Positions 1-12,699 of a stretch of DNA of 64,000 bases are shown here, piece by piece (position 1 is the first letter of the stretch; every line of letters starts with the position of its first letter). Origin of the DNA: Phyto melanocephala (lineage: Eukaryota; Arthropoda; Insecta; Diptera; Rhinophoridae); the NCBI GenBank assembly GCA_941918925.1, contig OW799233.1, positions 47,205,341-47,269,340 on the forward strand, in the 5' to 3' direction. The position numbers were made by a program, and so were the translations under genes. Under the pieces are notes generated by a model, which made no database searches, had not been told where the DNA came from, and worked only from the letters and a program-made list of their open reading frames with translations.

Positions 1-1327
1 ACTTGTTCGTTGTTGAAGTTTAAGGTCTTTCTTGATGTGTGTTCACAAAATTTACTAGTGAGTTATGAAATCTTAATTCTGACTGTCTCCTTGATCTTCT
101 TAAAATGGCTGAAACAAGTTGTTTTTGTTGTTTTTTTAAATGTTCTGTCGCGTTTTTCTTTCAATCTAATAATTTAATTATTTTATCTTTTTAAACCATC
201 TCTGTTGATTTTTTCGCATTAAACATTTTGTTGTTGTTTTAAGCGTATTCGAACGCTATAAAGTTTTATGTGTTTATATTTTCGTTTAATTATCATATTT
301 ATATAAGTTTTTTTTTTTTGTTTTGTGTTATTAAATTATTGATAATTTATATACAAAATTACGGCTTGTTTATGATGTTGTCACAATTAAAGCGACTTTG
401 TCCAAAAATTTATAGGATTTTAACAAGCAGTGATTTAAAAAAACTGTAAAACGTTTTGTATTTAAATATTTATTTGAATAAGAATAAGAACTGAGCAAGA
501 ATATAAAAATGCGCAAAATTGAAGATTCTTTTGAAATCCCTTTTTAATAAATGATTTACAAATCTTTTAAGGAATTTTATTTAAAACTGAAAACAGTTTT
601 TGTTGTTGCTTTTCGACAATTTAAGAAGAAGAAAAAAACTAAATGTTTGTTAGTTGGTAGATTCTTGTGGTGGTGGCTGTTTGGCTGGTTCTTTTTATTT
701 TGTTTGGGCTGTGTTGCAGTTTTGTATCAGGTTTTTTTTTCCTTTTGTGTTAAATACCATATTGAAAGATTTATCGTCTTGTTGCAGAAGCTGGAATTTT
801 TTTCGCTGTTGCTGTATGTGTTTTTTGTAATTTTTTTTATTTAAACTTTTTGTCTGTTTGTTCAAGACACACCAGCAACTTGAAATCCGACAAGTAAAAG
901 ACCAACTAAACATTTAAACAACCATGTGTCTGGCAATTTAAAAGAATTTTTTAACCAAAAAAAAAAAGTAAAGAACATACATTAAAAAAAAAATTCTTAA
1001 AAAAAATCTACAAAAAATAAATTAAATGATATTGATTTTAATTTAAATCTTCGCCGTAAAAAGATTTTCTCTAAGTTTTAAGATTTTTTTTCACATTTTT
1101 TTGCTTAAACAAAAAAGTGCCTTTTCTATAAATTATAATAAAAGTTTTCACTTTTATTAAGGTTTATTTAACTACATTTAACCTTTTTTTAATTTTTTAT
1201 GTACTTTTCCTAATAAGCTTAAATATGTAAAACTGTCATTGCTTGTTAAATTTTTATTTTTTTTAAGCTTTAACAATTTCCGAAAATATGCTTTATCAAA
1301 AATTTTAGATTTTTTAAAAAATATTAT
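1..1327. other. Delta intron 1 (part), AT-rich
   Basis: This is the 3' part of the first intron of Delta; exon 1 must lie upstream of the window. The sequence is extremely AT-rich with many poly(A)/poly(T) runs. The 97-codon open stretch at 551-844 is biased to Phe, Leu and Lys, as expected of random AT-rich DNA. I see no gene in it. Confidence 0.6.
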
Positions 1328-2221
1328 TATACCCTTCACACAGTAAAAAAGGGTATATAATATAGGTTTGTCATTCCGTTTGTAATTTCTAAAATTTTCA
1401 TTTCCGACCCCATAAAGTATATATTTTCTGAAAGCTTATGAATAGGGGAGTCGATTAAGCTCTGTTCGTCTATCCGTGTGTATGTTGAAATCAACTTTTT
1501 GAAGCCCCCCGACTTCACCTGGACCCGGGTGAGGTATTAAAATATCAGAAATATTCGGGAGTATATCGGTATTGAAAATCAGAAACATCGGTACACGAAC
1601 AACTGAGATATGAGCAACGGCCACCTCGTTTTATTTTTAACACAAAATAACATACAACAACAACATTCATATATGCAGACGTGGTATACTGGTTAGAGTA
1701 AGCGTGGCATCCAACCCCAGCTAAGCCCAAAAAAAATTTTTTTTATTTATTTTATATATTATTTATATTTTTATTATTTTTAATTTTTTTTTTCTATTTT
1801 TTTCTTATTTTGTTTAATATTTTTTTTTTATTTTTTTAGTTTTTTTTTTTAGTTTTTTTAGTTTTTTAATTTTTTTTATGTTATTTTTTATATCTATTTT
1901 TTTTTATTTTTTTTTTATTTTTTTTTATTTTTTTTAATTTTTTTTATTTTGTTTTAATTTTTTTTATATTAAATATTATGTAAATTTCTTCGATCTTTTT
2001 ATATAAATATATTGTTTTAATTTTTTTTTTAACACACATACGTAAATTTATTATTTTACAATGGAATGTTTTTACATACATAAGTATGTATGTTTTTTAT
2101 ATGTATGTACGTATTTCATATGAGATGAATGGTAAAACAAACAAATGTTATTGGGTGAATACACGTTATGAAAGGTATTAAAAGGATTTGGCATGTCCGA
2201 ATATTGCACCCCTAATTTTAT
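1328..2221 (-). mobile_element. mini-me/DINE-1-like element, copy A
   Basis: The + strand starts with the terminal hairpin (TATACCC..GGGTATA), then the conserved 'gtcattccg..' and 'gaccccataaagtatat' blocks, then a short GTCY-type run (1466-1480). A tRNA-like box follows at 1685-1728, then about 260 bp of nearly pure A/T (1731-1990). The end is a decayed version of the 'TTCGGC..GCCGAA' hairpin terminus at 2190-2205. It is the most diverged of the copies. Similar copies lie at 37898, 44964, 47618 and 51363. Assignment to the Helentron-type (mini-me/DINE-1) class is inferred from the hairpins and the GTCY run. Confidence 0.75.
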
Positions 2222-2671
2222 GTTTTTTTTTTCAAATCATTACGGAGGTTTCTTAAGCTTTTTTAAGTTAATTTTCTAGAAACCTCAAAAAGTAAGGTAC
2301 TTTTTGAAAGGTCTTTTGAGAAGCTTTAATATCTACAATTTAAAAATTGCTTTGTTTTCTTTAAAGTTTTGTTTTTTTTTCTAAGAATTTCTATTAAAAT
2401 TTTTCAAAACAGGACTTTTTAAGTACATACATACTTTTAAAAAAGTTTTAAGTCTAAAAAAATATAACATTTCATTGTTTGTTTAACTAAAGACATCAAC
2501 ATTAAAAGTTGTTTATTAGAAAAAGTATTTTTATACAACTTTTAAATATTACAGTTTTATATTTTTTCAAAATACTCCATTTATATAACTGCATAACTCA
2601 AAACTATATTTACATTTTGTGTAATTTCAAATTTCTTAAGTTTTCTTTTGCTTTATTTTGTCTATTTTCAG
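2222..2671 (+). other. 3' end of Delta intron 1 with splice acceptor
   Basis: This is AT-rich intron sequence ending in a pyrimidine-rich tract and the acceptor AG at 2670-2671. Nothing else is seen in it. Confidence 0.8.
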
Positions 2672-2980
2672 GTCAACACATCCGGCTTATTTGAATTGCG
2701 TTTAAAGTATTTTAAAAACGATTACGGTCGCGATAGCGAGGGCCACTGTTGTAGTGGTCAATCGGATTCGGCGGGTAGCTGTATCGGTGGTTGTAAAACA
2801 CGGTTTCGGGTCTGTCTAAAACACTATCAAGCTAAAATCGATACAACATCACAGTGCACGTATGGTGATGTTGTAACACCCATATTGGGTGAGAATTCTG
2901 TAAATTTAACCAATTCGCAAGCACTACAAAATAAAGACTTTACAAATCCCATACAATTTGCTTTCAATTTTGCATGGCCG
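2672..2980 (+). CDS. Dl: Delta, exon 2: MNNL (Notch-ligand N-terminal) domain
   Basis: Delta is the membrane-bound DSL ligand that activates Notch on neighbouring cells. This exon gives residues 1-103 of the visible protein, starting VNTSGLFELRLKYF, right after the missing signal peptide. It is the MNNL/C2-like module that binds Notch and contacts membrane lipid. The CC..C..C cysteine pattern (HCCSGQ, GSCIGGCKTRFRVC) and TTSQCTYGDVVTPILGENSV are conserved with Drosophila Delta. The acceptor AG is at 2670-2671 and the donor GTAAGT starts at 2981 after ..FAWP, in phase 0. The start codon and signal peptide are in exon 1, outside the window, so the frame comes from family similarity. Very sure. 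Confidence 0.97.
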
Positions 2981-5900
2981 GTAAGTATTATTAGAGTCAC
3001 AAAACACATGAAAATATTATGTACAAAAATAACCTAATTTCTAACAAAACGCCAATGCAGAATTTCTACAAAAAAATAAAATCAAAAAACTTATAAATAA
3101 ATATTCTAAATATAGTTCCCTTAAAGTAAATTCTACAGCACCAAAATTCACTTCATGCTAGTGTATGTTTAGTGCTGTGTTCCCCTCCTGTTGGGTGCTG
3201 TCAAGTAAGCAGGCATAAATTTTCTGAAATCATTACGACAGCGTCTTTATTTTACATAAAATATTTGCTCTTAATTTTTTTCTTTTTTAATATTTTTTTT
3301 TTATCATTTATTGATAAAAATAACTTTTTTTTATATAAAACAATTTGTTTACTTTAAAACGTGTGTGGTGTCCTTGTATCTTCATTTTTTAAAAAAGCAT
3401 ATGCGTAGTGGAAAAAAAATCCTCTATAATATTTGCACCAGCATTTTATCACCAACCAAACATATGAAATAAAAGCCATGGGGAAGTGACTTGAAAAACC
3501 AACAGGGTTGAAATTTACTTAAAATATAAGCATTCAATATAAGTGTACACATATATATTTTTTTTTTTTTAAACATCTGTCAGCTATTAAGCAACAGCAA
3601 CAAAAACCAAGTTAGTTTTAAAAAAAGTTGCGATGACGACTTTTACGGCGACGTACTCTATATAACCATACAGTTCAAACATTACTGGAAAGCAGAAAAA
3701 TGTGGTGGTAATAGTAGCGCGTGCGCGCATTTATAATGTAAATATTAAAAATGACATATATTGTACACTACCGACACTACCGTGCAATTTAATAGCATTC
3801 AACATGCTGGTCTGACATTTTCATGTTTATTGTTAAAAATTTTGAAAACCTTTTAAACTATTTTATTTACAAAATTAAAAAAATTTGTTTTATTTTGTTG
3901 AGTTGACTAATAGAAAATCGAAACGCATAAAATCCTCCCTGTTCTCCATTTCGAATGAAATTAATCGAAATTACTAAAGCATTGTTGTTATAAACAATAA
4001 CATTGCTTTGACAAATACTTAAATACTGCAATTGATTTAAAAACCAAATATGAAGTTGTATAGAAAATATAAGGATAATTAATAATAATATAGAATAAAT
4101 AATTATATAAGGCACTGGTAAAATACCGTTAAAATTGATGTGCACGATACTGTAAAATAATTTCAACCCTCTTTTCGTATAAAAAAACAAAAAAATAAAT
4201 ACGTTACTTTTTTTTCTTACAAGAACTAACGAAATACGATTTATAAATAAGTTTCCAATTTTATTTAAAGATAGCTTTTTTCATAAATTTCCCTTTTGTT
4301 TTTGTATGCAAATTCAAAATTCTTACTTTTTTGTGGTTATTTTTAACTTAAGCTGAAAGTTAGATTGAAAATAAAAATTTCCCTTAAGGGAAATTTTCTA
4401 AAAACTATGCCAAGACACATATATGAATCCACAGAGAAAAATATATGTTCTATTTCAATTTACTCACGTTAATAGAAATTTCCCCAAAACAAATTACGAA
4501 TTGTTTAAATTTTTAATACAATTATTAGTTAAAACAAACGTTTTAAATAAAAATTAAAACGATAAATGACTTTTAAACAATATTTTCCTGAATTGAAATT
4601 TTTAAATTTGTTGAAATAGTAAAAGTTTTTATAGTTTTTGTGTAATCATTATGGTTATCCTATAATTTCATGGAAATTTAAAACTTTTCCCATAAGAATA
4701 TTAATAAAAAAATTTTGTAAATAATTTTTGGGCCGACCGGATTTTAAAAAAACGTGATAATTTTTTTTTTTTAAATTCTTTTAAACGTTTTCAATTTAAA
4801 AGTAAATTCTTTGAATTTTCTTGTTTATACGTTTTAATTTGTAATTATTTATTCAATACATATGTATTTCTGTTACTTGTAATTGCTTCATTTATTTTAC
4901 GCTTACAATATTTTCAGTTATTTTCGTATATATTTTTTAATTGTTATGCATTTTGAAAGGTTTTTTGATTGTTTTCAAAAAGTTATTGAAGCCTAGCAAG
5001 ATTTTATTGCAATTTTAGCACTTTTTTTTATTAGATTTAAATCTAATTGAATATTTATATAAAAAAGCAATATTTATGGGCTTGACAGGAAACGCCACAG
5101 ACTATTTTGGCAAAAACTATTGCCATTTTTAAACATTTGAGAGAAGAGCAGAAAACAAACAAATTAAAATTTTTTTTGTTTTTCTTTTATTTTTGCGTCA
5201 TTTTATTGGAGATGTGGTGTAATGAAAAGTGTAGTTATTTTTAAAGAAAAAAAAATATTTAATTTAAATAAAAAAAAATAAATAAATAAAAAATGATCGC
5301 GTGTTTCTAGATGCTATATCAATGCGTCAACATCACAACTACAAAAAAAAAAAAATTTAGTAAAACAAAAAAAGAAATGAGCCCAAGACAGCAGGAGCTT
5401 TAAATTATCAATGACACTAAAATGCTACAGTGTTCATCCCAGACAACAACAGTCTTAGTCCCTTACAAATAAATTGAAAAAAAAAAAATAAATAAAATAA
5501 ATGAAAATAATGGCTGCCAACATGCCGAGACCGAGACAGTCGTCATACGTTCCAAAAATAAGTAACATGTAGAAAAACATCATGCCAACCATGTAAATCA
5601 TTTTTAAAATACACTTAAGAGTAAAGTTCAACTGCAAACTGCAACTCCCTCTTCTTCTGCTGCCTACTCTATCTCCTACTCCCTTATTGTAGCATGGCCC
5701 CGGCGGACGACTCTCTTCCATATGAATTAAAAGTAAAATTGTACATTTTTATAAATAGATTTTTTTTGTTGTAGATTTTTACACTGCATCTCACTAGCTC
5801 TTTTTCTCTAGAAATTTAAAGGGCTAAATAATTACACAGATTTCTTTTTAATAGATAATAGGTCAAGGAGCTTAATTTTATTTAAAAGAAAATATTTAAA

Positions 5901-7801
5901 AAAAAACACGTGCTCTGGACTTAAGGTATTCTGAAATTAAAGGCCCGCTAGCCATGCTGTTGCACATGCGTACAATTATAATTAAAATATAGAAACGAAA
6001 CACCTTAAGGGGCTTTTGTCAGCTCTCTTGTATTTGCGATGACAATACAATTATGTTGGTCTTTTAAAATGACTTGGCATTAATTCTCTAAGAATTTCTT
6101 TTCATCTTTTTATACCAATTCATAATTATATTTTATATGATATTTTAGCACCACCATTATCAACAACTAGCTGTAGGTAGACCTTCAGCAACTACTAGAC
6201 AGAGAGACGGACAAAAATACGTTATGAAAAAAAATTAAAAAAAAAAAACAGAACTCATTAGTTAAGTTAAGCTTGAGTGAATTTTATAATCTTTAATGTG
6301 TGTGCAACGGTTAAAAAGTTAATGGCTACCGTATGAAATAGCACTAGATCCTCAACTATCTTTTCTATCCACTTGGGCAAGGTGCTGTTTGCTTGCTACA
6401 AATATTATTAAATTTGCCGGTTATTTTATTTTTTGTGTTGAATTTTTTTAAAGAACTACATATTTTAATTTTTATTTATATAGTCTTGACTTTTAAAAGA
6501 CAATTTGCACTCAAGCGTTAACATTTTTTTCTTAAATTTATGCTTGGCTTTTCTTTTAAGTGCAACATCTTCTAGCCAAGCAACACGTGCTGTTACAAAA
6601 TAATTTTTAAATTGTGTGTTACTTGTTTGGTTTTTTAAGGGGAGTTTTTTGTTGCTGTTTTTTTTTTTTAACAGAAAAATAACTAACTGAAGCTTAACGA
6701 AAGGAAATACATTTTTTCTTCGTAGTTGATATATAAATATTTTTTGGATGACAATTGCTGCAAGTAAAAAAGGAAATAAGGCGTTAAAATGTATAAGCAA
6801 AATCCAATGTTTTTGATCTAGGGAAATTTTTTTTTTTTAAGAAAATTTTAAATTTTTAAAAGTTTATTGATTCTATGAAGGTTTTTAGTTAAATTTTAAG
6901 CAAGTTAAAAAAATTTCCCTTTTTGGGATTTTTTTTTAATATCCCTTTTTGGGATTTTTTTTTTTAATTAAAGAATAGTACAAAATATAAATTTTGCTTT
7001 AAAATTCTTTTACAAATTGTTTTAAAATTTCCTTTTTGGTATAAAATTTAGCGTAAACTTTTTAAATGTATAAAAAATTTCCAAAATATTCCAATAAAAG
7101 TTGTAATATTTTTTTTTTATAACCAAACACCTTAGTTTTTTTACATTTTTGGTGAAATTTTTAAAATGTTTTATAACTCGAAACAGTTGTTTAACATAAA
7201 ATCATTAATTTTATTTCGCCTTTACACATTAAACTTGTATATTTTTTTATAATTTTTTATTTGTCAACCCACACTTATTCATTTGTTATCATCATCGACT
7301 AAATGAAAAACGAAAGTTTTTCTTTTTTACAAAACAAAGATCCCAGTATATTTGTCATTATTTAAATGCAATCTTTGTTTTTATTTATTTTTTTTTTTTA
7401 AACAACTTTTTACAAAATACTTTATCTATTGCTTGCTACAAGACACCTCTGCATTTTATTGCTACTTTTGTTTCAAAGTTTTATACATTAATACAGAAAT
7501 GAGAGTGTGTGTGTGTGTATTTATGGCTATCTATTTGTCTGCCTTTTCAAAGTCTGGTTTTTATGGTGTCATCTTTAAACATTTTATTATTGTACATATT
7601 CAATACAATAGATACAAGCACACACATGCACTCACACTCACATGTATATAAGCTGTAATCAAGTGTGAATTGAGGGCGCTGTTTGTAAATGTAGTAGAGA
7701 GCTTGCAGTTGCAGTCTCTTAGTCTATGTTTATTGTATTGTGTAGTATTTCATTTGCATATTAAAAATGCAGCTAAAATTAAAACGACGACTATTGATAT
7801 A

Positions 7802-7826
7802 GATGATGATGATGACGATGACGACC
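7802..7826. repeat. GAT/GAC trinucleotide microsatellite
   Basis: GAT/GAC triplets in tandem. They create false open frames on both strands (poly-Asp on one, poly-Ser on the other) but are intronic. Confidence 0.85.
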
Positions 7827-7910
7827 GTGTTAGCAAAAAGCTTACGTTTTTTGATACCACTTCTCTACTGGTTATTAAGTAGATAAGCCCGCCACCACTT
7901 TGCCTCTCCC

Positions 7911-7917
<7 letters not shown>

Positions 7918-7943
<26 letters not shown>

Positions 7944-7945
7944 TT
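7918..7945. repeat. Poly(T) tract of 28
   Basis: An uninterrupted run of T within Delta intron 2, likely variable in length. Confidence 0.9.
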
Positions 7946-8123
7946 GTAAATAAGTTTGCTATCATTTTTACTATTCATGTATGTAGGCGTTTGGTTGTAA
8001 AATATTTTGTAATATTGAAACTTTTTTTTTCTGTGTAAAGGCGTCAATAATAAATTTACATAAATTTGTTTTTTTTTCTTTATGTTTTTTAAATTAATAA
8101 ATTTTCTTTTTTGTGTGTTTCAG

Positions 8124-8190
8124 GGTACTTTTACTTTAATCGTAGAGGCTTTACATGACACCAACAATTCGGCCAATGCTCGATCTAGCA
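8124..8190 (+). CDS. Dl: Delta, exon 3
   Basis: This 67-bp exon encodes GTFTLIVEALHDTNNSANAR and two serines (visible residues 104-125). It is the end of the MNNL domain and corresponds to GTFSLIVEAWHDTNNSGNAR in Drosophila. Acceptor AG at 8122-8123; donor GTAAGT at 8191. It ends in phase 1, and the split codon is completed at 14913 to give Asn. The exon is too short to find by length, but the family match and both splice sites are clear. Confidence 0.96.
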
Positions 8191-11100
8191 GTAAGTATTC
8201 ATTATAACTTTTATGCATTTATTGATAATTTGTTATATCCTCCTTCCTTTAACCCATATCCTGCTTCCTGTTATTATCGTTTAAAGTTGTTTCTTGTAGT
8301 ATAACAAAAATTTGATATTTTTTCTTGTTTTTGTAATTTAATATTTTTCAGTTGACACTTGTGCCTGCTTCTCTTTATTGCATGTTTAATACCCTTTTTA
8401 TTGTATGTAGTGTATAGAAATTTCCGGCCTTTTGTAAGGTTTTAAATATCTTTCTTAGGGATAAACCTTATTCTTCTTTAAACGGAAGCTTAAGTATAAT
8501 TTGTTTGCTGAACATTTTTTTCTATTCAATACCTTTTTCAGGCAAATATTAAAAATAGCTTTGTTTTCTTAGAAGATTCTATTATTTTTTTTAGATTATT
8601 TTTAAATTTCCCTTTTGGGTTTTTTTTCGGAAATTTTTTATTGCCATAAAATTTTGTTTGCTAAATTTTTTTTTTTCTATTCAAAACATTTTTCAGGTTT
8701 TTGAGTTAATTTTATTATTTTTCTTTAGGTTTTTGAAAATTTCCCTTTTGATTTTTTTTTTGGGAAATTTTTTTTTGCCATAAAATCTTGTTAATTTTCG
8801 TTTGAAAGTGATAACAATTCTTTCGTTTTAATTTTTCTTTAACAATAAAACAATTTTTTTTAAAGAACTTTAATTTAAATTAATGTTTTTCTCAAAACCC
8901 TCCTCCCTTTTCTTTAAACAGCAACTATGCATAACATGCAAGGTATCCTGCTGTCTTTTAGTTTGTACTTTATTTACCCAAATACTTTAAAATATTTTTC
9001 TTATTTCATTTACATCTTTTTCAAGATTTTTATCATGATTTTTTGTTGTTGCTGAGCTGGTTTGTTAGTTTGTTACTTTGATGTAATACTGCAAATAATT
9101 TTAATCTCTTTGTCTGTTTTGGCCTGTTATACGTGTTGTCAAGGATTAATTTCATTTATTTTAAACGTTTTCATGTTTAGATCTCCCGCATATAACATAC
9201 AAATGAACAGATTTTAAAACTCTTTTAACAACTGCATCACCAGACTGTTGAACACATACAGGTTTGTTGCTTAAGTCTTTAGTTTTTGGTTTTTTTTTGG
9301 CATATTTTTTATTCGGTTTATTTGTAAAGCTGCCTTGCAAGTTTACGCCTGTCGAACTCTGTTTGTCTGCAACAAGTTTGTGGTACAAAAAATTTTTTAT
9401 TTTTTTTTTTCAACAATATCGTTAAACCATTAAATATCCTGCGAGTTAAAGATAAAGATTCTGTATGTGTGTGTTACACTGCATCTTCTTGGTTTTTATA
9501 ACCATTATAACAATTAATCTTGGCCATTGCCAATAATGTTATTAAACCCGCACTATGGACACCGATGTAATGTGTGTGTGTATGTGTGTTTTTTTTTATA
9601 AAAAGATGCCTTGTATTAGGTCGTGTTAAATGCTTATCTTTTAATTTTTATTTTGGGCATGAGTCGTTTTTTAAAGGCATATTTTCGTGTGTGGCTACTC
9701 GTAAGTATTATAAGGGTTATGGCAAAAATTCTTTTGCATTTATTTTATAATTTATCTAATTATTTCATTTAGAGTCAACAACACACAGTCTCTTATCTTT
9801 TTTAAGCTGGCTGACAGACTTAACTGTCATTAGAAACAACTTTTTATAATTATACTTCTAACGCTGTTTTTTACTTGTTTTTTAACAGAAAAGTGCGTTA
9901 TTTTTATTTTCCTCTCTCTGTCCCAACTAGCTGTGGTAAAAGGAAAAATAATGGAAAAAGAATTGAAATTGAAAAACCAGCATGTGTGTTAATTTTTGCA
10001 CTCAAGCGTCAAGCTTTAAAAAATGTTTAAAGAGATAACGTAAAATTTATTTAATTTAATATAATAGACTTACTCTAAAGGCACATTAGATTATACGACA
10101 AAAAAATAAAATAAATAACATATTTTAGTTTTTCTTTTATTAATTTATTTTTATTTTTTTTCTAATAACCTGTCATACCACCACATAACCACCAATACTG
10201 CAAAAATTCAATTGAATTTGGCACAGACACACACACACGTAGAGCACCCAATTGCAAAAAAATGCCACGCAAAAATATTTGTCTTAGAAGAAAAAAGAAA
10301 AACAAACGCAGCTTATAAATTGGTTTGGTATTTTTCGTATTTTATGCATAAGTGTTACTTTATTTTTCTGTTTCTTGTGACTGGAGATTAAAACCTGGTT
10401 CTCTTTTTGTGACTTAAAACAGGTGGATAATATAGAATTTGTTAACCTAAAAGACATTAGTTAATCTTTCAAAGATTTCTTAAGTCAATGTGTGTGTGAA
10501 ACCAGTTTTTTGGTGAGGAAAAATTCTTTTTTTAAATAATTTTCTACGAGTTTTTAATCAATTTTTATAATAACACAGCAAAATAACACATTAAAAAAAT
10601 AATGAGTTGAAAGTAGTAGAAAACATTTCTTTACTACTTACAATTTGGCATCTAAACCCATTATTTTAACACGGCGATGTCATTGGAGGCAAGTAATTAC
10701 CACCCTCGCTAACAAGTAGGTACTCGTATAGGTACTTATAACGGTTGCTTTTAAATAGTTACTAAAATTAGCACTTATTTTATAGCCATAAATAAGTACA
10801 TGATTTAAATAACCTAATTAACACATTTATATTATGGAATTACAGAAGTCGTTCGATTCTTTTAAGGACGAACATTCGGGAAGATTACTCTGCGATACGT
10901 TAATTTGAAATTTAACAAATCAGTGAAAATTTAAAAGTTATCACTTTGTTAATAAAATGCTTTGCCGCTGTTGTCAAAATAATTACTACTTATACCCTAA
11001 GCGTGTTAAACTAAATGAGAATTATAAAAAGTTTTATATTTGAATGGCCTCTAGCAAATTTCGCAACAAGAAATTGTATTGTGTGTGTATCTAGGCAAAA

Positions 11101-11288
11101 GTCTGAAAATATGAACTTACTTATCACATTAAAAATCAAGTCACAACTTAAACACTTCTTAGTAAGACAGACGATATGTAATAGTCATTGAAAAGTATGT
11201 TGTTTAGTAAGAGCCTGTCATTACCTAGTTTTTTGCTGGGAATCTTAGGGGACGTTTTTAGAAAAATATATTTTTTTGTATCTATATA
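8191..11288 (+). other. Delta intron 3, 5' part
   Basis: AT-rich intron DNA with a local direct duplication near 8505-8800, GT runs (9571-9589) and scattered homopolymers. I see no gene and no clear transposon before the SINE at 11302. Confidence 0.7.
8505..8800. repeat. Imperfect tandem duplication in intron 3
   Basis: Two imperfect copies of about 150 bp lie side by side. Each carries 'TTTTTCTATTCAA', then 'TTTTTCAGG', then 'AAATTTCCCTTTTG', then 'TTGCCATAAAAT'. The first copy is about 8505-8655 and the second about 8656-8800. Confidence 0.65.
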
Positions 11289-11301
11289 TAATGTTGTAAT
11301 C

Positions 11302-11518
11302 GGGTGCCCTGGTGACTAGTCAGTAGTGTGCTGGCCTGCTAGTTTGGGGGTTGCGGGTTTGATTACCGCCAGAGACTCTGGACTTGTCTGCTTCTCTTTC
11401 TACTCTACCTATTTCTATTCTTATTATATTCTTCTCTCTATTAAGGCGTCACAAGGGACCGTAGTGGTCTCCGAGTGAGGGTGTGAAGGTAACTTTGCAC
11501 CAGCCTTACCTACCTACC
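11302..11518 (+). mobile_element. tRNA-derived SINE, copy 1
   Basis: A 217-bp element flanked by a perfect 13-bp target-site duplication (TAATGTTGTAATC at 11289-11301 and 11519-11531). Its head has pol III-type promoter boxes: an A-box-like TAGTCAGTAGTG near 11317 and a B-box-like GGTTTGATTACC near 11355, the spacing expected of a tRNA-derived head. The tail ends in short CCTA repeats. A second, older copy on the opposite strand at 62615-62828 shares the head and the 'CCGCCAGA..ACTCTGGACTT' block. The duplication suggests LINE-driven insertion. Confidence 0.85.
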
Positions 11519-11531
11519 TAATGTTGTAATC

Positions 11532-12449
11532 ATTTTTAATTTTTATAATTTGCCCAACCGTTTATCGACTTTGGCAGCATGTAAAAGAAGATATCCTTTA
11601 AAAAGGAGTATAAACCAAAAATTGTTAAATAAAATTAAAGAACTTTATCTTATCTTTTTGATTAAAATTTTTTTAATATTTTTTTTTTTTTAATTTGTTT
11701 TGCCTCTTTTATTTATTTGCCACATTATGATCGATATATTAAGCCTCTTTAACATTGCGGGAGATTTATGCTATTCTTGCTGCTTATTATTATTTTTTTC
11801 TTATATAAAGTCTACAGTTTGCCTTAGCTTATGTTTTTTATTATTATTATTTTGTTTCGTTTCGTATTTTTGTTGTTTTTGTTTCTTGCATATCTTATAT
11901 TGTTTTTCATGTTGTTGTTTTGTATATACCACATGCAACCATTCAACCAGTCATGCACCTGCAATTTACTTTATAGACCATGGCAAGCCAAAGCCAACAA
12001 CAACTTGCCTCTACTGCCGCTTTGCCATTAAAAACCTTAAACCACCACACTTCAACATCATACGGAATATAACAGCAACATGATCATCTATACATGCCCG
12101 CAGAGTGTTGAATATAAAAATGACTTAAAAATTTACTTACCTTTAGCTCTCTCTTTGCCTCACAATCTCGCTCTCTATCCTGGTGCATACAGTCAGTCCG
12201 CAATCTTATATATGAAATGAGGGAATAAACTACACCTGAATAATATTAAATGTTTGTTATACAAGTATGTAACGATTATTGCTGATTTTGTTAGTTTTTT
12301 GTTTTTTGAAGTTGTCGATCGCTTGTTTAACAAAAACAAAAAAATTGTTTATATATTTAAACATGTTGTTGTTGGTTGCAAATTGTATGCCATACAAACG
12401 TTTTTATAATTCTTCGTTTCTTTTAGTCATTTTTTTCATTTCCATTTTA
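11532..12449 (+). other. Delta intron 3, middle
   Basis: AT-rich intron sequence. Overlapping open stretches at 11700-12083 are low-complexity (Phe, Leu, Cys, Tyr-rich) with no recognisable domain. No feature is supported. Confidence 0.6.
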
Positions 12450-12592
12450 TTAACCCTCTAACAGGCAAGACTGTAAAAATGACCGGACAAGGCCAATAAT
12501 TTTTTTTTTCAGGTACATATAGTCAAGAGGACCGTAAATATAAATTTTCAGACAAAAAAACATTCTGGACCTACGCTAGGTAAAAAATAGGG

Positions 12593-12614
12593 AAGACCGT
12601 CTACAGACGGTCTT
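12593..12614. repeat. piggyBac palindrome, copy 1
   Basis: Arms AAGACCGTCT and AGACGGTCTT with a 2-base centre (AC). It lies about 140 bp inside the left end of the element. Confidence 0.9.
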
Positions 12615-12699
12615 ACCGATTTGCATGTAATAAAATATGCGAGGTAAATTTTATCTAAAAGTAAAGTTTTATTAAGAGAAAGGAGCAAAAATCTTTAAA

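Larger units (their letters stand above)
2981..8123 (+). other. Delta intron 2
   Basis: This 5.1-kb AT-rich intron runs from donor GTAAGT (2981) to acceptor AG (8122-8123). I recognise no transposon in it. It holds homopolymers, a GT run (7503-7519), a GAT/GAC run and a long poly(T), and a short local duplication of 'TCCCTTTTTGGGATTTTT' (6917-6960). In Drosophila, Delta introns carry enhancers, so the lack of insertions may reflect constraint; that is inference. Confidence 0.85.

Noticed and set aside
551..844. 97-codon open frame upstream of the first visible exon, considered as Delta exon 1
   Set aside because: No signal-peptide match to Delta, extreme Phe/Lys bias and no splice donor in a fitting frame.
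1436..1624. Open frames reading HISVV..PMFLIFN..LLPNISDILIP in repeat copies (also 38300, 45100, 47965, 51469)
   Set aside because: They recur because the repeat DNA itself is similar. Start, end and flanking frames differ between copies and no domain is recognisable, so I do not call a gene.
11700..12083. 127-codon open frame in intron 3
   Set aside because: Low-complexity Leu/Phe/Cys/Tyr composition, overlaps another open frame, and no known domain.
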